Part shown: positions 13,501 through 22,500 of the stretch, one piece after another | Position numbering within the stretch: position 1 is the stretch's first letter | How the letters are laid out: each line of letters opens with the position of its first letter | Assembly: GCA_022818135.1 (NCBI GenBank) | Contig: JAFMSR010000018.1 | Span: forward strand, 19,210,595-19,274,594 | DNA length: 64,000 nucleotides | Reading direction: 5' to 3' | DNA from: Saxidomus purpurata | Lineage: Eukaryota > Mollusca > Bivalvia > Venerida > Veneridae | Translations under genes and position numbers: made by a program | Notes under the pieces: model-generated | Database searches by the model: none | The model's input: only the letters and a program-made list of their open reading frames with translations | Told to the model about the DNA's origin: nothing

Positions 13501-16500
13501 CAGTTGGAACATCTATCTGTCAGCAAGAGAAGATAACTCTGTGAAAATGTTTCTTGAATTATACATAGAAATTACTAGTTAAAGTCTTGTGTGCAACTGG
13601 CACTGTCATATGCACATAATATATCATTAACCACTTGAAGTATTAATTTAAAACCTTGCTGTAGTATTCAGGTATATCAAACAATTAAGTTTGATAACGC
13701 TTGACTTAATATCTTGCTACTTGTGGTCCTTGTTTATACAGATCCTTGGGGTTTTTTTACTGACAAAGTTTTATTTTATTGGCAAGCACTGAAAAAAGTT
13801 GAGCGCACTGTCCTACTGACAGCTCTTGTTAAATTTCCCACTTCAAACATGAGAAAATTTCGCAGAAAATTAATTTCACATGTAATTATAATTTGAGAAT
13901 TCTCAAGCCTTTCTGCTATCAAATTGTGAATTTTTCTTCAAGCAAAAATTACCAGATTTACATTAACAAAAGAAAGAAAAACAAATAGCTACTGTTTTGC
14001 TTTATCTAGTTGGGAGCAGGAGTTTGCAGGCTTGAATCCCAGCAGGAGACCATTTTTATACAGACAATTAGCGAGTCATCAGCTAGCTAAAGAACGGTTA
14101 TCATTTTATGCCTACCTGCATAGTGTTTGGCATGAGATATTGGATTTTATAGAGACATTGATGCTCATAAAGGAGCAGAGCCTCGTTCCCGCCAAAACAG
14201 TTGCCCTCGGTGATATTTGAACCACATGCTCAAGCTCATGACAGAAACTGTTAGTCTTTCTACCATTCAAACTTGAAGTTATTTAGGTTTTTTAGTCATA
14301 CAGGATAGCCTTTAATATATGAAACCCAAACCAAATATATATTAAACTGATAATAAATTGAAATTTTATCTTAACATAATAGATCAGTTACATGAGTAAT
14401 CAGAAAATAATAGTAATCACAAAGTAATCAGATATTGATTACATTCGAATACTTGTGTTTGAGTAATCAGCTACAGGTGGTTACTGTTTGCACTAGTTTC
14501 CTCAGCCCATCTAGGCTAGTACATTGGGCACAAGATGCATTTTGTAATGTGCACATTTGAAATTGTTAAATGATGAAAATTGAATTTTTTCTTTCTTTCA
14601 TTGTTTTATAATCTTTGCTGACCTTGGGATTTCTCCCCAGACTCCTGAAAGGCATAGTTTGAAGAGAAAGATGCAGACCACAGCTCTTTTACGAATATTG
14701 ACCCCTTGGTTCTTCACATGCCCGGTGTATAGCATGGGGTGGGAAACACTGAAAAGCATTTATGAAATTTCCAGTGTACCGGCCTTGATTCAAACCAGTG
14801 ACCTCAGATTTGGTAGTCCAGAGCATTAACCACTTGACCATTGCGCATTTTATTTTTCTCTTAATGATTTGTTACAGAATATCATGCCATCTTTTTTTCT
14901 CGTTCTCTTTCATGTTTGGCATCATAAAGGTTAAAGAGGTAAACAGTTTTTATTCAGCATGGGCTGTCATATTAAGTCCCCTCATGGGGTGAATGGATCA
15001 GCTTACTAATGTATCCGAGCATATTGCATGTGTTTATTGTCGCAATCAAGTATAGGCTGATACTGCTTGCAACAGTACCTGTTTCAGAGACAATTTAGCC
15101 AAGACCTGAACACTAGGTAGGAAATTACCTGCAGCTGGTGTCGCCAGCTGCCAGTTAGCAGTTATACCAATGTTTATGTCATGGGGCCAGCAGGGGACAG
15201 CAAAAAGAAGTAACTCAAATGTGATAGACTGAAAAGAACATATAACAAGATAATTTTATTTTTATTTTATGGCATTGCAGAAAGTACAGAAAGTACAACA
15301 ATACATAAAATGACTAGCGAAATAACAGAATCGTGATGCGTATACTTTCTACTGACAAAATTTAATGAAATCATGGCAAAAACACATCGGATCACTATTT
15401 CTTGTAAAAATGTACAAGCAATCATTCAAACGAATATAGTTATAGCATGTGAAATCATTACCTGTAGATATATATAAATATGCCCACAGAAATATGAAAT
15501 AATGTATCAGCACCAAAAAATATGGCGTTCGTTTGTTTTGAAAATATGTCATTTGTGATGAATGATTGTGATTGGTTAGTTTGGGTCATGTGATTGGCCA
15601 GTCTTGCATTTTTGGTCAGAAGTACGTGTACACTACTGGTCAAAGGGAAGTAACTTCTTTACAAATAGTATATAAACTACTGTACTACATCTGCTACGCT
15701 ACTATAACTATACAAAGGTGCTTCACATTCGGTTATTCAACCAGGGGTCAAATAGCAAACAAGTAACTGTGTTATTAGATATATTTTATTATCATTAAAT
15801 TTATACAGCCTATGACACTGGGATCTAACCTGCATCCCTAGTTTCAAAGTCCTACTTTTAAGTAACTGGACAACTGATCCCCTTTGATTGTCCTGTTCTT
15901 GATTTGTTTTGTTAAGCTAACAACAAATTGCCAAAGCATGCCTTTCTATCAATTTTTTGATGAAAAAAACCAAACCCAGCTGAGTGTTTTTACTGGAATT
16001 GGCCTTTTTTCAGTTTGTGATACAAAGGAGAACTCACTGAAAATTTACTGACTAAATGTGGAACAATAATAACAATAATAATAATAATAATGATAATAAT
16101 GATAATAATAATAATAATGACTTTATTTGAGAGGCTGCAAAGTTGGGCAAGCACAATCTTCCCTGTAGGCCTCTGAATACATACAATGTACATTATTTAC
16201 GATAAAGTAACATAAGCAATGCAAACATTAGGTGACTATGAACGTGTAGATCATGATTAGACTCCATGGATGTGCAAGCTGATCATGATCTACACTGGGC
16301 GCAAATGCAGAATCTTTCGCCTCTATCATGGTAAGTGGAAGCTTATGAATGAATGATATTTGATGAAATGAAAGGGATATATGTTCCATTGTAGGTTGAC
16401 ATATTCTCGTTTTCCATGGTGATATACGAGATACTGACAGGCAGACGACCGTACGCGGAGTGCGACAATCTCGCTCAGATTACGAAGGCTATGAAATTAG

Positions 16501-19500
16501 AAGGAAGAAGACCTAACTTGAAGGTGACATATTCAGTTTAAGCAATCTAACTTTAAATATCTGTGCCTCATATACTAGAAAAAGATAAATATTCGGTGTA
16601 CAGGCAAACTTTTGAATAAAGACGCTTAAGCAGTCTTTGTTGACAGGTGGTCTTTATAGTTACGTGTTCTCAATATAATAAATGAATAGTGCACTGTTTT
16701 TTCTGTGCCGGTCTTTATTCTCAGAGAAGTCTTTAATCCGAGGTAGTCTTTAACACAGGTTTGGCTGTAGATGCTTTTAGCATAATATCATCCAGTTTCA
16801 AAACCCATTTGAAATGGCATAATGTCTTACATGACCTACTGCATGATTTTAAGGGTACATGTAAGTACTAAATAAAATGTAGAACTCAGTTGGTCAGATT
16901 TAGTCTTTGTAAAGGTAAAACAAACTGACTTGGTACTATTAGACTATTACAAGGCATTTTACTGGGTGAACCATCAAAAATAAGTTACATGAACTTGGTG
17001 TATGCCCTAGAGTCTGGAGTCAGTCTACATTCTGGATTATAAGTCCTTATAAATCAATTGGTACTAGACTGTACTGCTAGAGAGAAAATACACAGGTTTA
17101 CAGTTTCAAGACTATACAAGGTAGATAACCGCAGAATCTCCTGTGAACTTGAGAGTTATTTACCTTGAATTTCGAGTAAACTTAACGTAATACTAGAATA
17201 ATTAATAAAATAAAGCTGTCTTTAAACTGTCCGTCTGACATATATTGTCACAATACATACACCATTAGAAAGCTTATGATCTGAGTTTACTAAAGATACA
17301 CAATTTGATACGCTTAATTTAACCACAAACATTGAGTCATTTGTTAAACCTGACTACTTATCGGGATTTTTTACGTAGAAGTTGTACATAGAGACAAGCC
17401 ATATTTACTCGATAAAAATAGATGGGAAATAGCCCCATTTGAAACTGTAAACTTGTGTATTTCTAGAAAAAGTATAATTTTTATGATACATCATGCAGTT
17501 CCTTTTGTTTTGTTCTTGTGAGAAAATTGGCAGTTGCTTATGAAAGATAGGAATAATATACTGGTCCTTCCCATGCAGGACGATGGTTAGGCACACTGTA
17601 AATAAATGAAATAGTGCTGAAATGGGCCTTTACCTCCAAGAAAAAATGTCAATCTCCTGGTGTAATATCAAAATAAGAAAATTGATGTACAGTGCAACCT
17701 CTCTGGAGCAAACACAGAAAAGTGATAAAAAAGAGGTGTTCTGTAGAGGTTGATTCCTTACATCATGCACGTAATAGGAAAAAAATGTGCATTCTTTAAG
17801 GAAGGTTGTTGCTGTAGAGATTTGTGGATCGTGGAGGTTGGACTGTAAATTGTAAATATATACATGTACATATCTGTATTTCAGGACTTTAATGTGATGA
17901 CAAGATTTCCGGCTTTGGAAAAGATGATGAAGGAATGCTGGAATGGTACCGGCCAGTCGAGACCTGCTGCCTCAGAAATGTTGTCTAAACATCGTATGCA
18001 AAGTATACAGTTTCTGGCTCAAACTTGGGCTGTGGATATGCCAAGCAGTCTTGCTCTAGGTGTAAATTGCGTGCTAGGGTCTTATGTAAGTTCATCTTAG
18101 ATTTTTTTTTATTGGTAGGTTTAGATTTAAGCTGTAGGAATGAAATTAAAAAGCAGTGAAGTTCTGCTGTAAATATTACAGTCAATATTAAGACCACTAA
18201 CTTCATTACATTTTGGCATATTTTACTGTACATTGGACTCGCTACTATGACAGTTAATTCTACCCGCCGGTGATGCACTGCAGCAGTCAATTCAAGAGGT
18301 TGTCATGCCCATTATTAAATGTTGTTTTTGTTTTTAACCCCTACCATCCCCCATTTTCTGTCACCTTTGGCCATCATTTTTGCATCAAACGATGCATCAT
18401 GGAACACTTTTTAAAGGCATATATAACAATGATTCCCTTGATTTGTTTTCATACAGCCATGTTCAAGCAACTTTAGCAGAAGTTTCTTATTTTGTTTAGT
18501 ATATTTAGACTTACACTAAAGGTGGTCACATTGTTTGAAGTTAATGCATGATGTTTTTACTTTAGAAAATGTAAAACAGGTGATTGTTGTGATAGTTCTC
18601 TCATTTTGACTTAGTGATGTTGCACTTGGAATAGGGGGTCAATTATCTCACTAGCCTTTTTTCTCTTTGATAAAATGATATTTATGTCGCTGTGGGATGA
18701 AAAAACGTTAACAAAAACAGCAGAATACATGCATGTTTTCTGTTGCAGGAAGTAGACAATAGATCCTTGTTGTGTATATGGGATGGGTATAAAGCAGATA
18801 GAAACTTTTCTATCTTGGATCCCGATTGGCTGACATTCAGGATGACAGGGCAGAAGTATGAGGGACCGCAGGTGGTGTGCATGGCTCAAGTTGGCCGTCA
18901 TATCTGGGTTGGAAATCAGGTATAAGAGTTTATGTTACCTGATTTGCATTTGATAGTATAACAAGGGATATGTTAATAATTTATTAGAAGGTGACGGTAC
19001 AAAGTTCAGTGTGTTAAATGTTTATGTTGCTTAAACATTAGCACACTTCCTTGCCATAACACAGTCGGACCTATCTAAGAAGTCCCCTGAATATAGCAAT
19101 ATTTGGCCGTAAGAGGCCACAACTGTTGCACAAAATATCACTAAATAGGACCTTTCTCCATATTCAAGTGGTTAAGGTCAATGTCTGTAAAATTCCTCAA
19201 CCTGTCACTAGCAAATGGTCATGGCTTTGAGCTCCAATACCGGTCTGATTCCTGTTTGTGAGAAAGGTTAGCATTTTCTTGTGGAAGATTGGAATCGAGT
19301 GATAGTTCGGCCAATTAAGGATGGTTACATAATGTGCTTGCCTGTAAATAGTCGGAACCATTTTAAAATGGGCATGCCAACACAACATACCCAAAACAGC
19401 CAGTTGTGAAGTAAATGAAGCTGTGTTAAGTTGCATGCTTGCTTTAAATTGCATTTTTGTCAAATTTCTCGATTGCCTACTTGACAAAGATCTGTAAAAG

Positions 19501-22500
19501 TCAGAAATAGCTGAGTGCTACATAAAATAGCTTTGAAATTCTTACTGTGCTTTGTTTATTACCAGCAAATGAGATACGGCAGAAGATTCCATCTTCTGAA
19601 TGTAGTTGTAAGTTTATCCTCCCTGACAAACATGCACGAGCTCTGGGGGCTATAAAATCTGTGAAATACTGTAAAACATTCTTTAAGGCTAAACATAATT
19701 GCAGAAATTTCAATTTCCACTGAACAATAAAAAATAAGTTTCATTTCTGAAATCCTACATTTTTAACAATTCCGTGTTATAGATACCATGAATCGTGTAA
19801 AAAATGGTAAAAAGAAGCAAAAATAAAATGTAAATGCAAAAAGTGTGATTGTAGGAGATTTTTACAGAATATCTCATAAGGGTTTCCAGCCAAATACCTG
19901 TTGCTGTAAATTGAGAATTATTCGCAATGCTTTAATTTTCTCACTTTTTTTTCTATTTCTGTGAATCTCACTAATTCAAAAATCACACAAAAAGATTCAT
20001 TTCATATAGAATGACTATAAGAGAATTATAGTATTCTGGAATAAGTTGTCTGCAAAATATTGTGAAATTTTCCCCGCACGAAAATTACCCATTTTACAGT
20101 ATAAAGTAGAAGTTTGTTGATAATAGCGTACAAAATGTAACTGAAGAGAAAATACGGGGGAAAACATACAAATCTGCAAAATTGTTAGTCTTTTCTAATT
20201 TCTAAAATGCTAAAACATGCTGCGTGGTACCTCAACAGACCCAAAATGCTACTAAACCTTGCATAGTAAGTTCTGTGGTCATGATCTTTTGATGTTGTTT
20301 TAACCTGCACTAAAATCTAATGAGCTCATTCTACTGAGCCCGTTTATTATGGATGTAGCTGGTTCCTCAGATTGTTGTTACTGAATTAGAGTGTTAGTAC
20401 ACAATGTGTCTTTTTACTGCTAACTTTACTGATTCTGAAAGATGCATGTGTATGCAGTCTTTATGATATCGTAGTGTAACAGTTACTTATTATATATATG
20501 TATATATCTTTATAACCTTCTCATATGAAGAGCTTATCAGTTTAAATTCTAATTGTAAAACATGTTGTTGTTTTTTTCAATGAAAAGTTGATTGCACTCA
20601 GTCCATCTTTTTAGCTTGACTATTCGAAGAATAAGAAGACTATTGCACCCGCTCCAGCGTCTGAGTCTGTGTTGTTTAAAGTTTTTTTATGAAGTCCAAT
20701 ATCTGCTTCATTACTTACGATATTCAGTTGAAACTTGCTGTACTTGATCATAGCGTCAGACTGTCAAGTTAGATCACTCTTGTATGAATATAATTCATTC
20801 AAATAATGTCCCTTGTTTGACTTCGAAAATTTGGTTAAAGTTTTGCATGCAAGGTATAATCATTCACATATTTCAGTAACCACTTATGGTAGTTATATCA
20901 AACCTTGCAATAGTGTTCAGGGTAAATTTTGTATCAAACAATTAATTTACCAAAAATTAAATCTATAGTTATAGATTTTGACTTTTTTTATGATTCAACT
21001 TTCCTAGTTTATACTTAATAGTTAGCAGAATTTTGTTTTGCTATTATACTGATAAAAGTTTTGTTTTATTAGCAAACACCCACAATAGTCGAGCGTGCTG
21101 TCTTATGGACAGCTCTTGTTATTTTTCTAGCTAATCAAGCCAAGATTTGAGAAAGGCCAGGGAAAAACTTATCAATAGTGTTCAGGGGTATTAAGTTAGA
21201 TAACTCCTGACTAAATTTACTACAAATTATGGCCCTTGTTGAACTTAAAAACTTAAGTTAAAGTTTTGCATGCTAGGTACTATCGTGCTCTCATTCGTGC
21301 ATATCCTTCAGTAACCACATATAGGAGTTATTTGAAACTTGGCAATAGTGTTCATTGGTATCAAGCAATTAAGTTACCATATATAGCTTTTGACTTTAAT
21401 ATTATGATTTCTAGTTTATACTCTAAGAGAGTCAACAAAAATTTGTTTTGTTACTTTCTGATAAAAGTTTTATTTTATTGGCAAGCACTTAGAATAGTCG
21501 AGTGTGCTGTCATGAGACAGCTTTTGTTAATACTAACTTTTATTGGTCATATTGTTAAAGGAAGTCATTATGATTGTTACATTCTAACGCAGTTTTTCAT
21601 ACTAGACAAACTTCATGAACGGTCCGAAAAGCTGAACTGTTGTGTGTTATGTAGATTCTTATCAAGAACCATCACTCTCTTTGGATGGTTTGATTACTTA
21701 TTTACGATGGTTTTGTGTTTTTTTTTCACCAGGAGAATACTATAGTCGTGTATAAGAGGTCGGAGATTGGTTCCCTGGAGGAAGTAGGAAATTTCGTGTT
21801 GGATAGTTGTCCGGTACAGATCCAAGCAGTACCATATAAAGCTGTAAATGTCATAGTTTTCTTTCGTTGTAGCTCAAGAGTTATACAGTTCGACCCCGAT
21901 TATTCAACAACCTATTATTCGTATACCTGGTGTAATCCGAAGACAATTTCGGTCCCCGAAATTTTTTATATATAAATGTATATAAAAATAAGCGGGTTAT
22001 TCGAATGGATGTTACGAATACCTGGTGTTATTCAAGTGTATTTTGAGTCCGATTGACAATGTTTGTAAGGAATTTCCGCCCATTATTCGAAATGCATTCC
22101 AATCAAACCAATAATTGCTGACACGCTCAACTTGTGAAAAACCCCCGCGTTGAACGACCCCCCCCTCCCGCCGTTATATGTGCTAAGGTGTGATAATTAC
22201 ATGCTCGCTTTAACCTTGTTTGTTCAATACCAAAGGAACAACTTTTGTTTTTGTTTGAAAGTCGATTAAAGATGTTCACCTTTAATTTCGAATAACAAAC
22301 TCGTGACTACCAAACTACCATGCCTATTGAAAGCTTTTAATTTAACTGTCAGAAGTAAAATGACTTCTACTTGTGCAGAAGTAATTTGGGTTAAGCAATC
22401 TGGCGAAGGACCCGATAACGGGGTTGATACCCAGATCAGCTGATATCTTCCTTTCCATTCGCACTGAGCAATCTGGCAAAGGACCCGGCCCCGGGGGGTA

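Noticed and set aside
21266..21745. 159-codon open frame on the plus strand
   Set aside because: It runs through a family-A repeat and intron sequence and overlaps the next LRRK1 acceptor; no recognisable domain.
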